Shown here: piece by piece, positions 7,735 to 16,303 of the stretch | Layout of the letters: every line of letters starts with the position of its first letter | Numbering within the stretch: the stretch's first letter is position 1 | DNA from: Gammaproteobacteria bacterium | GTDB lineage: Bacteria; Pseudomonadota; Gammaproteobacteria; Chromatiales; Sedimenticolaceae | DNA: 17,793 nt | Assembly (NCBI GenBank): GCA_020445245.1 | Contig: JAGRHB010000006.1 | Location: forward strand, 1 to 17,793 | Direction of reading: 5' to 3' | Position numbers and translations under genes: made by a program | The notes under the pieces: generated by a model | Told to the model about the DNA's origin: nothing | Seen by the model: only the letters and a program-made list of their open reading frames with translations | Database searches by the model: none

Positions 7735-9696
7735 TCAGGACACCCCTACAATGCAGGCCTTCACCCGCTCCTCGGGTCCGGGCAGAACTGGGAATTCACG
7801 AAACCTATGGAGTATCTCACCGGTCAACCATGGCCCACGGGCGAGCAATTCGTTACGAATATCCTTTAACAACAAGGGTCGCGAACGTTTGCGTCCGGTC
7901 AGCATCTCGAACCACACCGGGCGAATCACGTCGAGCCATCGGCCCGCCACTTCATCCCAGTCGGGCTGGTAGCTCGGTAGTTTGCGGTCGAGCATCTCCA
8001 TGATGTTTACCAAGTGATCGACATCTTGCTGCTTACTCGCCGCTCCGGCGTCATCGGCTAGTTTCTCAACGACTATCCTCATTTCCTCCAGCGCCCGCTG
8101 CTTACGCCTTGGAAGCAACGACCGCTCGGCCTCGTCCAGGCGATTGAGGAACTCCGTCAACACGGATGCACTGCGCTCATCGAAAGGGAGATTGTCGGTC
8201 TCTTCCGTCAAATGCTCCCTCAGCGCGCCACAGACGGCGCCCAGTTCAGTTATTGGCTTGCCCTTCAAACTCGTCAACAGGATCCATCGCGGCGCACCGA
8301 AGCTACCCCCGGTCAAGCAAAAGAATGCCCACGGCGCCTTCGATCGCACCACGCTGACCCGTGACAAGACCCGCGCTGAGACATGACGATATCGCTCGTA
8401 CACATCTGGAGGAACCAATCCCGTGGACCCCTGCACCAGTTGTCGCACCGGCTCGAATGCGTCCTGAATGCCGTCCCACGCACCTATCTCCGCTTGTCTT
8501 TCAAAATCTTCAATTACCTTCTCGGTTCTCACGGGAGCAGCATGGCGCTGCATCGTATCGGGCAGCGGCATATTTGAACCGAGCAGACTCTCAACCGTCT
8601 CGTACCGCTCGATAAACCTTTCATCCGTCGAAAGCGCGAACTCCGGCGCATCTTCGGGCCACCAGGCTTCGATGAACTCATGTGGACTATCCATCCGGTC
8701 GACACGACCGACTCGCTGCTCGGCGATTCGCACCACGGTGGGCATGTCCAAATGGACCAGTGCCGACGCCTGCTGCAAGTTGACACCCTCCGAAAGGCTA
8801 TCCGAGCAAAGGCCGATAGTTCGCTTCTTCGCGGAGCCCAGGCGAAATGTCTCCATGGCAGAGGCACGCTCCGAGTCTGCATCCCCCGTCGCCACGATCA
8901 CGCTGACTTTGTCCGCCATCTCTTCTATCAGCTGCCGTATCACGGCAAGCGTTATTGGTCGCCCATCGAAAGCCAGAACCAATTGATGAGTTTTGAGAAG
9001 ACCTATCAGATGTGAGGCCTTCCGGCGCTCCCGCTGATCACTCAGCCGCATGACAAGGTCCAGAATCGCCCCGTAGGTAGCCGCATCACGCTCACAGGCT
9101 GCTTTGTGGGCAATCGGGTCCGCCAACCAATCTGGCAATGCGACCCCCAGTCTGTTCTTCGGTGGACTCCCGGCGATTCTTCCCAGCTGTCCCAGTACAT
9201 CACCTGTTGCGTTTGATTTTTTGAACCGGCTGATGCTCAGTCGCTCGATGGCCTGATGCGTGCCGACCAGATGTTCAACAAGCGCCGCCCGCGAAGAACG
9301 CAGAGATGAGGTAACGACGTAGCGCGCGAGCTTCTTCGCCGAGTTCAAGCGCCCCTGCAGAAAACTCTGTTCCGACATGCCTTGCTGCCGCAAGATCTCG
9401 GGCATTTCGATGGTCTGCACAAAATGGGTCGCGCCGACCAATTGATCTGCCAGGTCACGAATCTGCTGCGCTAGCTCGCGGTCATTGCCGGGCTCGTCCA
9501 GGGTATACACCATGGGCTTGTGTCGGGGAAAGCGGCACTGGCGACCGTCTTTGTCCACATAGTGCTCCGGCTCGCGTTCAATCAGACCGTTGAGCACCTT
9601 CTTGGTCCGACGCACAGTGAACCGCTGGATCTCATTACGCAGCGTTTCGATCTCCCGTTCAGTCAAGGAGCGATTGATGTTCCGGACCCCGAGCAT
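7735..9696 (-). CDS. SF2 helicase C-terminal part (downstream fragment of a frameshifted PLD-helicase)
   Basis: This frame continues the 9659-11080 gene after a one-base shift. An ATG lies at 9696, but homology probably begins right at the shift. It begins MLGVRNINRSLTEREIETLR. It carries the second RecA-like helicase domain: VSVIVATGDADSERASAMETF, motif V region (CSDSLSEGVNLQQA) and motif VI QRVGRVDR at about 8697-8720, close to the RapA/SNF2-like group. The roughly 350 residues after this contain helical segments and no motif I recognise. By itself the fragment lacks Walker A and cannot hydrolyse ATP. Together with the upstream part it would make a protein of about 1,115 residues. It ends near repeat copy A, so it closes the cassette on the left. 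Confidence 0.75.
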   Translation of the reverse strand: MLGVRNINRSLTEREIETLRNEIQRFTVRRTKKVLNGLIEREPEHYVDKDGRQCRFPRHKPMVYTLDEPGNDRELAQQIRDLADQLVGATHFVQTIEMPEILRQQGMSEQSFLQGRLNSAKKLARYVVTSSLRSSRAALVEHLVGTHQAIERLSISRFKKSNATGDVLGQLGRIAGSPPKNRLGVALPDWLADPIAHKAACERDAATYGAILDLVMRLSDQRERRKASHLIGLLKTHQLVLAFDGRPITLAVIRQLIEEMADKVSVIVATGDADSERASAMETFRLGSAKKRTIGLCSDSLSEGVNLQQASALVHLDMPTVVRIAEQRVGRVDRMDSPHEFIEAWWPEDAPEFALSTDERFIERYETVESLLGSNMPLPDTMQRHAAPVRTEKVIEDFERQAEIGAWDGIQDAFEPVRQLVQGSTGLVPPDVYERYRHVSARVLSRVSVVRSKAPWAFFCLTGGSFGAPRWILLTSLKGKPITELGAVCGALREHLTEETDNLPFDERSASVLTEFLNRLDEAERSLLPRRKQRALEEMRIVVEKLADDAGAASKQQDVDHLVNIMEMLDRKLPSYQPDWDEVAGRWLDVIRPVWFEMLTGRKRSRPLLLKDIRNELLARGPWLTGEILHRFREFPVLPGPEERVKACIVGVS

Positions 9697-11080
9697 CCTT
9701 TTTGAACGCCTTGAGTGTTGACGGCTCGAGGTTGTCGGCACCCAGCATGTCGGCGATGCGCAGCAAGTCGACCACGCTCTTGTTGATCGGCGTCGCCGTG
9801 AACAGCAACACATGATCCGCCATGTTGCGCAAGAGGTGCTGCGTTCTCTGGGCCTTGAAATTGAGGAAGTTGTGTCCCTCGTCTACACACAGGATCTGCG
9901 CTCGGCGCAGCGCCTCAATCGTCAGCTCGTGACGACGGCTACGGCTGTGACTGAGCTTGCCATGTGAGTAGGTATCCAGAGGCACTGCTGCCAAGTGCGA
10001 CTCCATCTCCCATGAAGACTCGACCATCGGCGGACAGACCATAATCGCCTTGCCCTGGCGCAGCCTGCCCTTGCGCAGGATCTGGTCCAGGATCGCGCCG
10101 ATCAGATGCACGCCCATGCGGGTCTTGCCCGACCCCGTGGCATCTGCAACAAGCACGCTACCTTGGTGCGAAAGGACATACAGCGCCTGAGCGATGCCTT
10201 GGCGCTGCGATGGCCAGAGGCTGGCGGCATCGGCAAGGTAGTCGCCACGCAGATAGCGCTCGGCCCATTCACCTTCGAGCAACTCCGCACAGGCCCGGGC
10301 AAGGGCCTCTTGCCATGACACGACGCGCAGCAGTTGCTCCAGCAAGGCGATGAGTTCGTCGCGATAGTCGCGCCCCATCGTCCAGAGGTTTTCCGCTATC
10401 TGCTTCAACTCGGCGTAGCGAACACGCTCCTGCGTCGCGCTGAACCGCGCATTGGCCTCCATCTGCAGGCGCAGCCCAGATTCGGTGAAATTGCTGGAGC
10501 CAATTGTCGCGCCGTCGTCGCCCAAATAGATCTTGGCGTGCAGTGGTGTATGGCCTGGCAGGTAACGCGCCTCGATGGTTCCGTCCTTCAAGCGCTCGAT
10601 AAAGTGCAGCAACTTCGCACTGAGATGCAGTGACACGCCGCGCTCCAGCCAGTAATGCTCGACCTCAAGCGGCAGGGGCTTGCCGGCGAGTTCATATGTT
10701 TCTCGGCGTGAGGGATGTGGTTCGTGCCCTATCATCACGCGCGGTCGGCTTTCACCTGGACAGGTCGCCACGAAATCGATCAGCCGATCCAGTGAGGCAT
10801 AACCCGATGCGAGCAGTGCAGACCGGGCGTGTTTCAGGTCGGGCAAGACAACGTCTTTGACCTTACCGACGTCCAGGTTGAGCGGAAAGCGGTGCCCGTC
10901 CGGCCAGCTCAACCCGGCAGTGGTGGCAAGCGGCGATTGATCATCCGAAAAGAGGTCGACTGTGCAACCTGGCGGCGGGGTTACCTTGCGCATGGGTAAC
11001 TGCCAAGAAGCTTGTTGAGATTTCCCTTTCGCTTCACCGGAACTTTTTCGCTTTGCTTCTCCAGTAACGCAGCAAAACAT
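9659..11080 (-). CDS. PLD-family nuclease fused to SF2 helicase, N-terminal part, frameshifted
   Basis: This 473-residue frame contains a phospholipase-D-type nuclease domain with one HKD motif (HAKIYLGDDGATIGSSNF, residues about 181-198). One motif implies dimerisation. It continues into a helicase N-terminal domain: Walker A ADATGSGKT at about 312-320, motif II DEGH at about 400-403 and motif III FTATP at about 427-431. The frame then ends in an unrelated tail because of one extra base in the T5 run at 9699-9703 (A5 on the coding strand). Four As would join KAFKR directly to MLGVRN. This could be a real mutation, a sequencing error or, less likely, programmed +1 shifting. It starts 10 bases after the PIN gene stop, so they share an operon. 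ATG 10993 is an alternative start. Nucleic-acid cleavage coupled to translocation is inferred from the domains. Confidence 0.82.
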   Translation of the reverse strand: MFCCVTGEAKRKSSGEAKGKSQQASWQLPMRKVTPPPGCTVDLFSDDQSPLATTAGLSWPDGHRFPLNLDVGKVKDVVLPDLKHARSALLASGYASLDRLIDFVATCPGESRPRVMIGHEPHPSRRETYELAGKPLPLEVEHYWLERGVSLHLSAKLLHFIERLKDGTIEARYLPGHTPLHAKIYLGDDGATIGSSNFTESGLRLQMEANARFSATQERVRYAELKQIAENLWTMGRDYRDELIALLEQLLRVVSWQEALARACAELLEGEWAERYLRGDYLADAASLWPSQRQGIAQALYVLSHQGSVLVADATGSGKTRMGVHLIGAILDQILRKGRLRQGKAIMVCPPMVESSWEMESHLAAVPLDTYSHGKLSHSRSRRHELTIEALRRAQILCVDEGHNFLNFKAQRTQHLLRNMADHVLLFTATPINKSVVDLLRIADMLGADNLEPSTLKAFKKDARGPEHQSLLD

Positions 11081-11090
11081 CGCCGTTGTT

Positions 11091-11597
11091 TCACAGTGGA
11101 TCCAAGCCCCATTCCACCAGCTGACGGTTCACCTCGCCCCAGGGTAGTCGGCTCCCCGATTGCCTCATTCGCCAATACGCTACTCTGGCTGCATCTGTCT
11201 CAAGCAGTCCTTGTTCCTGCAACCGTTGCACGAGCCAGAGTGTCCCACGCACCTCGACGTCCGAATATCTTGTTTCGGTGAGTTCTCTCAGTCGTCGATC
11301 TCCGGTGAGCAACACGCCGCCCACTTGTTTTGCCAGCATCAGTGCAAACACGTCGTTCAGACTCGGGGCCGCGCGTCCTGTGCAGCTCGCCATGACCATG
11401 GTCGCCTCCCTGACCCCGGCACCATCCAACGTCAACGTGGTCAGGCCGAATGACAAAAGTTCCGGATGTTGTTCGCTGAGCTCCTCGGCAAACAGAACGT
11501 CAGGCACCGCGAAGCTTTCAGGCAGGCTGAACATTGCCTCCAGTAGACCAGCTACGGACATATCAATCAGGATATTCGCATCACTGATCAGCAACAT
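11091..11597 (-). CDS. PIN-domain nuclease
   Basis: This 168-residue protein starts at ATG 11597 (GGAG 9 bases upstream). The in-frame ATG at 11627 adds residues without a ribosome binding site. The PIN signature is clear: LISDANILID (Asp6, Asp12), an acidic residue in VLFAEEL, SLNDVFALMLAK, and LLTGDRRLREL. PIN domains are metal-dependent RNases or DNases, often toxins. The start overlaps the end of the HTH-ImmA gene by 17 bases, which implies translational coupling. The C-terminus (YWRMRQSGSRLPWGEVNRQLVEWG) is an added helical piece found in PIN proteins paired with ImmA-type partners. It may be a toxin controlled by the upstream HTH-peptidase protein, or the nuclease of a defence system. 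The RNA or DNA target is unknown. Confidence 0.85.
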   Translation of the reverse strand: MLLISDANILIDMSVAGLLEAMFSLPESFAVPDVLFAEELSEQHPELLSFGLTTLTLDGAGVREATMVMASCTGRAAPSLNDVFALMLAKQVGGVLLTGDRRLRELTETRYSDVEVRGTLWLVQRLQEQGLLETDAARVAYWRMRQSGSRLPWGEVNRQLVEWGLDPL

Positions 11598-12648
11598 CGG
11601 TGGAACACTCCATGTTCCGGCAGGCACGTAACTCGGCGAGCGGGATACCCAGCAACTCGGCCGCCCGGGATTCCCCTACCCAATCTTCGGCCAAGGCGCG
11701 GTACACACGAATCTCGAACAGGCGGCTGTGTTCGCTGGGGTAGGAACCACCGGGCTCTTGTTTGTCCCATCCGCGCTTGCGCAAGAATCCCCAGTACTTG
11801 CCATGAGTGGTCTTGTTGAGGATGCCCAGATCCCGGGCACGATAACTCCAGCCAGCCATGCTGAGACCAAACTCGGCCTTCAGTAGGGACAGCTCTCTGG
11901 GTTCGATCCAGTTACGCTTATGGCCCAATGCGGCCAAAACCACGTCGCGCGGGGCCAAAAAAGCACCGGCAAAGCGATCACAGGCCTTCTCCTCGTTCAC
12001 GGCGTCCGACAAGCGCCCGTGCATCACCAAGTGACCCAACTCGTGAGCAAGGGTGAAACGCTGCCGGTCACCCGGCCAGAATGCTCCGATAGCAATAACC
12101 GGCATTTCCCCAACATGGGCCGCCAGACCATCAAAATGCTTGTCGCCAATCAAGGGGGTAACGATCACACGGATGCCGTGTTCCTCAAGGGTATCGACGA
12201 GATCCGGAATCGGGTTGTGGCCCAGCGCCCAGGCATCGCGAACAGCCAATGCCACGTCTTCGATCTCCTCGAGGCTGGCGATCGCTCCGGGCACGGCACC
12301 AGGCACCCGAAATGCCATCTCCGGCGAGGGCGGAAAGATCTCGTCCAATGCCGCCCAACGCTCCAGCTTGTCGCAAACGTCAGCAACAATCCGGTTTTCT
12401 TCAGCGCTGCTCAGCGCCTTGCGTTTGCGAAACTCGACACCTTCCAGCCTGACGGTTGCCGGCCGGAAGAAATACTCGGTACGCACATTCAGGGCCTTCG
12501 CCAAGCGCAGCAGCACTTCGGAACCCGGAGTGTTTTCATCGTGCTCATATTTGGAGATGGCCATCGCCGAGACACCGGCCTGTTCGGCGAGCGAGCGCGA
12601 AGAAAGCCCGGCCAGCCGGCGGGCCTGAAGAATTCGTTGCCCGATCAT
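11581..12648 (-). CDS. XRE-type HTH / ImmA-IrrE metallopeptidase
   Basis: This 355-residue protein starts at ATG 12648, with a strong AGGAGG 6 bases upstream. Residues about 3-60 are a Cro/CI-type helix-turn-helix (RRLAGLSSRSLAEQAGVSAM, ISKYEHDENTPGSEVLLRLA). Residues about 150-240 form the ImmA/IrrE zinc peptidase, with HELGH at 202-206 and likely third ligand Glu220 in EEKACDRFAGAFLAP. Such proteins (COG2856) repress their own operon and cleave repressors or antitoxins upon a signal, as ImmA cleaves ImmR in ICEBs1. Here both activities are in one chain, and it heads an operon with a PIN nuclease and a PLD-helicase. It is probably the autoregulator and sensor of the module. An inverted repeat around the promoter is a likely operator. 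Confidence 0.9.
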   Translation of the reverse strand: MIGQRILQARRLAGLSSRSLAEQAGVSAMAISKYEHDENTPGSEVLLRLAKALNVRTEYFFRPATVRLEGVEFRKRKALSSAEENRIVADVCDKLERWAALDEIFPPSPEMAFRVPGAVPGAIASLEEIEDVALAVRDAWALGHNPIPDLVDTLEEHGIRVIVTPLIGDKHFDGLAAHVGEMPVIAIGAFWPGDRQRFTLAHELGHLVMHGRLSDAVNEEKACDRFAGAFLAPRDVVLAALGHKRNWIEPRELSLLKAEFGLSMAGWSYRARDLGILNKTTHGKYWGFLRKRGWDKQEPGGSYPSEHSRLFEIRVYRALAEDWVGESRAAELLGIPLAELRACRNMECSTDVADQ

Positions 12649-12672
12649 GGCGAGCCTCCTGCTCCGCTATGA

Positions 12673-12711
12673 GGTTTACATATTATATATCTTTTCGTTT
12701 ATTTGTAAACC
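12673..12711 (-). promoter_or_regulatory. Promoter of the ImmA/PIN/helicase operon inside an inverted repeat
   Basis: Read on the minus strand, TTTACA (12704-12709) and a perfect TATAAT (12682-12687) are separated by 16 bases. A perfect 7-bp inverted repeat, GGTTTAC at 12673-12679 and GTAAACC at 12705-12711, brackets both boxes. The region is much more AT-rich than its surroundings. Binding of the HTH-ImmA protein here would shut off its own operon (inference). Confidence 0.7.
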
Positions 12712-12732
12712 GCTCGGACTTGTTTCTTGACC

Positions 12733-13026
<294 letters not shown>

Positions 13027-13056
13027 TTATTGCTGGTGGAACCTGCTCTTCTCTCA

Positions 13057-13302
13057 GCCGCCGCGAGAATCGAAGCGACCCAGCCGCTTCTTCCACGTGC
13101 ACCTAACCTCCTGATTTGCGCAGTCCTTTGCTTTTGCCCGAAACTTAACGCCTTCATTTCTCACGATTTCACCAGGACAAACCCTTGACCCACCGCCCCA
13201 GGAAAAGGTTCGGCCAGAAGCGTTGGTCGAAGTGGTTTTCGCACGTATTCTGTGGAGTTAAAAAAGTGGGCACGAGGGCTGCCGACAATTCCGCCGACAG
13301 CC
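13057..13302 (+). repeat. ksgA-start repeat copy B, right end, core and left end
   Basis: The right end (13057-13180) aligns with that of copy C: CCGCCGCGA.AATCGAAG.GACCCA, CCTGATTTGCGCAG, and CTTAACGCCTTCATTTCTC at 13144-13162. Core 13192-13212 is identical to ksgA over 21 bp, preceded by TTG at 13185. The left end (13217-13302) aligns with copies A and C and ends in the dyad GGCTGCCGACAATT...CGACAGCC. The TTG opens a stub reading [11 protein letters not shown], the ksgA start, before it diverges. Confidence 0.85.
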
Positions 13303-13401
13303 TCAATAATCTCTGCTTCCCATTGCATATCCACGCCCGACAACATCAGCGCCCAAATCAGCGGCGGCGTAACCGTCCGCCGACTTGGGCTACATGGGAG
13401 T

Positions 13402-14331
13402 TCATCCGAGATGCTTTTTATAGAAGGGAATCAACTTGTCGAGAGCAATCTTGACCGGTTCTGGTTTGTCATAGAGGTCATAATGCGACCAGCCCTCTGC
13501 GACCACTAATTCTTTCTCCTTGGACGCGGCTCGTTCTACGATCTCACAGCCATCACGATACGCTCCGAATGCGCCAGGTTTGTCACCGACCACGATACAC
13601 ATTGGCTGAGTAAGCAGCACTTCCGCAAGATGGTAGGCATCCCAACCAATTGCTGCGGCTTGATGAGAGGGTACAGATCGATTGCAGCCGTGTGGTTGTT
13701 GGCCGCGTGGCGTTCGATAGTATTCTGTAGCGCCCAAAGGATCGATATCAGTAACGCCAAGCGCGATGGCTTCTGCGGGAGAAGAGGCCAGCAGATCGTC
13801 CACTTTCACCTCTGCCCCACGCGCTTCTGCGGTTCGCTGTTCAGCCATTGCTTCAAGCGCAGCAATGGGATTGAGCTGTGTAAAATTCCCCCGCATCAGG
13901 CGTCCGTAGTTTGCCCCGGTAACAGTACCAAGTGCCTTGATTCGACGCTCCGTCATCGTTGCGTTGACGGCATAACCACCGGCACCACAAATACCAAGTA
14001 CACCGATTCGGTCTGCGTCCACATAAGGCACTTGCACCAGGTAGTCGACTACGTGTCGAAAATCCTCAACAGCCTGCACAGGGTCCTCGACGAAGCGCGG
14101 CTCACCGCCACTCGCGCCCTGAAAACTACGGTCGAATGCGGCTACCACAAAACCTTCTTTTGCTAATGCCTGCCCATAAACGCTTCCCGACGTTTGCTCT
14201 TTGCAACTACCAATTGGATGCGCACTGATAATGGCGGGATATTTTTTTGCCTCGTCGAAATCAGGTGGAAAATGAATATCCACCGCAATATCCCAGTACA
14301 TGTCATAGTTACGGAAGCTGATTGTTTCCAT
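13402..14331 (-). CDS. Dienelactone-hydrolase-like alpha/beta hydrolase (paralogue 2)
   Basis: This protein of about 309 residues starts at ATG 14331, with AGGAG 7 bases upstream. The frame is open 24 bases further to a GTG that lacks a proper site. It has an alpha/beta hydrolase fold with a cysteine nucleophile in GICGAGGY, an oxyanion region near HPIGSCKEQTSG, and a C-terminal His in GWSHYDLYD. A Cys at the elbow is characteristic of dienelactone hydrolases. There is no signal peptide, so it is cytosolic. It is a clear paralogue of the upstream gene (shared EQT.G, PYVDA.RIG..GIC, RRIKA.GTV). The gap is 33 bases and both are on the minus strand, so they are one operon. Its end lies about 100 bases from repeat copy B. 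The substrate is unknown. Confidence 0.85.
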   Translation of the reverse strand: METISFRNYDMYWDIAVDIHFPPDFDEAKKYPAIISAHPIGSCKEQTSGSVYGQALAKEGFVVAAFDRSFQGASGGEPRFVEDPVQAVEDFRHVVDYLVQVPYVDADRIGVLGICGAGGYAVNATMTERRIKALGTVTGANYGRLMRGNFTQLNPIAALEAMAEQRTAEARGAEVKVDDLLASSPAEAIALGVTDIDPLGATEYYRTPRGQQPHGCNRSVPSHQAAAIGWDAYHLAEVLLTQPMCIVVGDKPGAFGAYRDGCEIVERAASKEKELVVAEGWSHYDLYDKPEPVKIALDKLIPFYKKHLG

Positions 14332-14364
14332 ATATTTCTCCTGGTTTCGTATCACGAAGTGCCT

Positions 14365-15279
14365 TCACATCTTCGAGTGAAAGAACGGCGCAAGTACGCT
14401 CACGGCCTCACTGATCTCCGCTTCGCCATCGTAAAGGCTCATGTGATTGGCGCCTTCGACGATGTGCATGTGCTTGTCGCTACTGGCGGCGCGTGCCATT
14501 AGGTTGTCACTCATCCATTTGCTGCCCGCTGCGCTACCGACGACCGTTTGCAGTGGTTGTGTCAGGAATGCCTCGGCTTTGTGGAATGCGTCGTAGGTGA
14601 TGATCTGGTTCAGGCTGCGCGCGGTCGCAAAGCCCGGAGCCGTGCAGTACTCGGCGCGATCCGTGTGGTAGTACTCCCATGCCTGGCGCAATTCCTCATT
14701 CGGCGCGTCAGACTCATTCAAAGGTGCCATGGGAATCGTGACGATCTCTGCACCGCTGGCGTCTGACGTCCGCGCATCGGAACCCGCCTGCAGATACGGT
14801 ATGGCATCGCTGTCTTTGACGTTGTTGTCCCAGCCATTGCGGAACATCTGACCAATATTCACCATGCTCACGGTGCCTACGGCCTTGATCCGGCGGTCGT
14901 TGATCGCCGCATTGGCGGTATACCCAGCACCCGCACAGATACCCATCGCACCAATTCGCGCCCTGTCCACATAAGGCAGCGTGGTCAGGTAGTCGATGAC
15001 GGCGCTCACATCCTCTGTCCGGATGTGCGGATTCTCCAGCTGCCGGGGCTCCCCGGTGCTTTCACCCTGGTAAGAGGCATCGTAGGCAATCGTGACGAAA
15101 CCCTCTCTTGCGAGTTTTGCGGTGTAAGTGCCCGCCGTTTGTTCCTTTACGCCTCCGCCGGGGTGTGAGACGACGATCGCCGGATACCGCTGGCTGTCGT
15201 CAAACCCCTCCGGAAAATTGATAACCGCCGCCATCGTGATGGTGGTGTTGTTCGAATTGGGGAAATTGACCTTGTTCAT
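14365..15279 (-). CDS. Dienelactone-hydrolase-like alpha/beta hydrolase (paralogue 1)
   Basis: This 304-residue protein starts at ATG 15279, with AGGAG 7 bases upstream. It has an alpha/beta hydrolase fold: HPGGGVKEQTAGTY near the N-terminus, nucleophile elbow GICAGAGY with a Cys nucleophile, and VEGANHMSLYDGEAE with the catalytic His. It is the first gene of a two-gene operon with its paralogue and is divergent from a LysR regulator. This is the usual arrangement for inducible catabolic or detoxification enzymes acting on esters or lactones. Activity and substrate are inferred from the fold only. The pair probably arose by tandem duplication, but sequence divergence is already considerable. 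Confidence 0.87.
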   Translation of the reverse strand: MNKVNFPNSNNTTITMAAVINFPEGFDDSQRYPAIVVSHPGGGVKEQTAGTYTAKLAREGFVTIAYDASYQGESTGEPRQLENPHIRTEDVSAVIDYLTTLPYVDRARIGAMGICAGAGYTANAAINDRRIKAVGTVSMVNIGQMFRNGWDNNVKDSDAIPYLQAGSDARTSDASGAEIVTIPMAPLNESDAPNEELRQAWEYYHTDRAEYCTAPGFATARSLNQIITYDAFHKAEAFLTQPLQTVVGSAAGSKWMSDNLMARAASSDKHMHIVEGANHMSLYDGEAEISEAVSVLAPFFHSKM

Positions 15280-15375
15280 GCGTGATCTCCTGGCACTGGG
15301 CCGGTTGGAAGTCGTTTTGGTGCGTTATTCGAATCGCATGAACAAAGCCTAGGCTCGGCCCGATTAACCTACAAT

Positions 15376-15410
15376 GCGTTTAAATTGATTGCGTTTATCA
15401 CTGAGGTGAT
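15376..15410. promoter_or_regulatory. Likely LysR operator between the divergent genes
   Basis: GCGTTTA occurs at 15376-15382 and again at 15391-15397, a 15-base period. TGAT-N7-ATCA at 15387-15400 or thereabouts and the perfect inverted repeat ATCAC-TGAG-GTGAT (15397-15410) overlap the second copy. The site lies just before the lysR start and upstream of the hydrolase operon, where LysR proteins normally bind. The exact box assignment is inferred. Confidence 0.5.
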
Positions 15411-15412
15411 TA

Positions 15413-16303
15413 ATGAAAAGGGACGAGATTGCCGACCTGGCCGCCTTCGTTGCTGTCGCCGAAGAAAAGAGTTTCACGCGAGCCGCGGCAAGACTCGCAA
15501 TGTCTCAGTCTGCGTTGAGTCAGATTATCCGTCGGCTCGAAGAGGATATTGGCCTGCGATTGTTGTCGCGAACGACGCGCAGTGTCGCGCCGACCGAGGT
15601 TGGCAAACAGCTGCTCGATTCGCTCGCGCCACTGTTCAAGGACATCGATTCAAGCATCGCCGGACTCGCCGAGTATCGCGACAAGCCGGTTGGCACCTTC
15701 CGCATCACCAGCGTCGAGCACGCTGCAAAAGTCTACCTGCTGCCAAGTCTGGCAAAGCTGCTGTCGGAGTACCCAGACATCAAGGTGGACATCGTCACCG
15801 AGTATGGCTTGGCTGACGTCGTTTCGGACCAATACGACGCGGGCGTCCGCCTTGGGGAGGAAGTGCACAAGGACATGATCGCCGTCCCCATCTCACCCGA
15901 GATCGCAATGGCTGTGGTTGGTGCGCCTGAGTATTTTGCCCGCTATCCGAAGCCCAATAATCCGAAGCAACTGGTTGATCATCGATGTGTGATTCTTTCA
16001 CTGCCTTCGCACGGCGCCGTCAACGAATGGCGGTTCACGAAACGCGGGAAAGACAGTCACGTTCGCGTCAACGGGCCGCTCATGTTCAACACAATCGACC
16101 TGATACGGGACGCCGCGGTCAGCGGCATGGGGCTGGCCTATCTGCCGCTGGATCAGGTTGAGGAGCATTTGGATGCTGGCCGCCTCTCCAGTGTCCTCGA
16201 TACCTGGATGCGGCCATTACCGGCATACCACCTCTACTATCCCAACCGGCGACACTCGTCCCCAGCGTTCAGGCTAATCGTAGATGCCCTGAGGTATCGT
16301 TAA
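15413..16303 (+). CDS. LysR-family transcriptional regulator
   Basis: This 296-residue protein has the normal family length. The winged helix-turn-helix is at about residues 8-65 (FVAVAEEKSFTRAAARLAMS, SALSQIIRRLEEDIGLRLLS, RTTRSVAPTEVG). The periplasmic-binding-protein-like effector domain covers about 92-290, with GTFRITSVEHAAK, YDAGVRLGE and the typical GMGLAYLPLDQVEEHLDAGRL. It resembles the subgroup annotated as PA0477- or AphB-like regulators near oxidoreductases and hydrolases. It starts at ATG 15413 after GAGG. It is divergent from the two hydrolases with 133 bases between, so it most likely controls them and itself. The inducer is unknown. Confidence 0.93.
   Translation: MKRDEIADLAAFVAVAEEKSFTRAAARLAMSQSALSQIIRRLEEDIGLRLLSRTTRSVAPTEVGKQLLDSLAPLFKDIDSSIAGLAEYRDKPVGTFRITSVEHAAKVYLLPSLAKLLSEYPDIKVDIVTEYGLADVVSDQYDAGVRLGEEVHKDMIAVPISPEIAMAVVGAPEYFARYPKPNNPKQLVDHRCVILSLPSHGAVNEWRFTKRGKDSHVRVNGPLMFNTIDLIRDAAVSGMGLAYLPLDQVEEHLDAGRLSSVLDTWMRPLPAYHLYYPNRRHSSPAFRLIVDALRYR

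Noticed and set aside
11920..12672. Plus-strand ORF of 250 codons
   Set aside because: It is antisense to the HTH-ImmA gene, which has an intact HELGH motif, strong ribosome site and promoter.
13185..13454. Plus-strand ORF starting [11 protein letters not shown]
   Set aside because: It is the ksgA start carried by the repeat running into unrelated sequence and into the antisense of a hydrolase gene; kept as part of the repeat, not as a gene.
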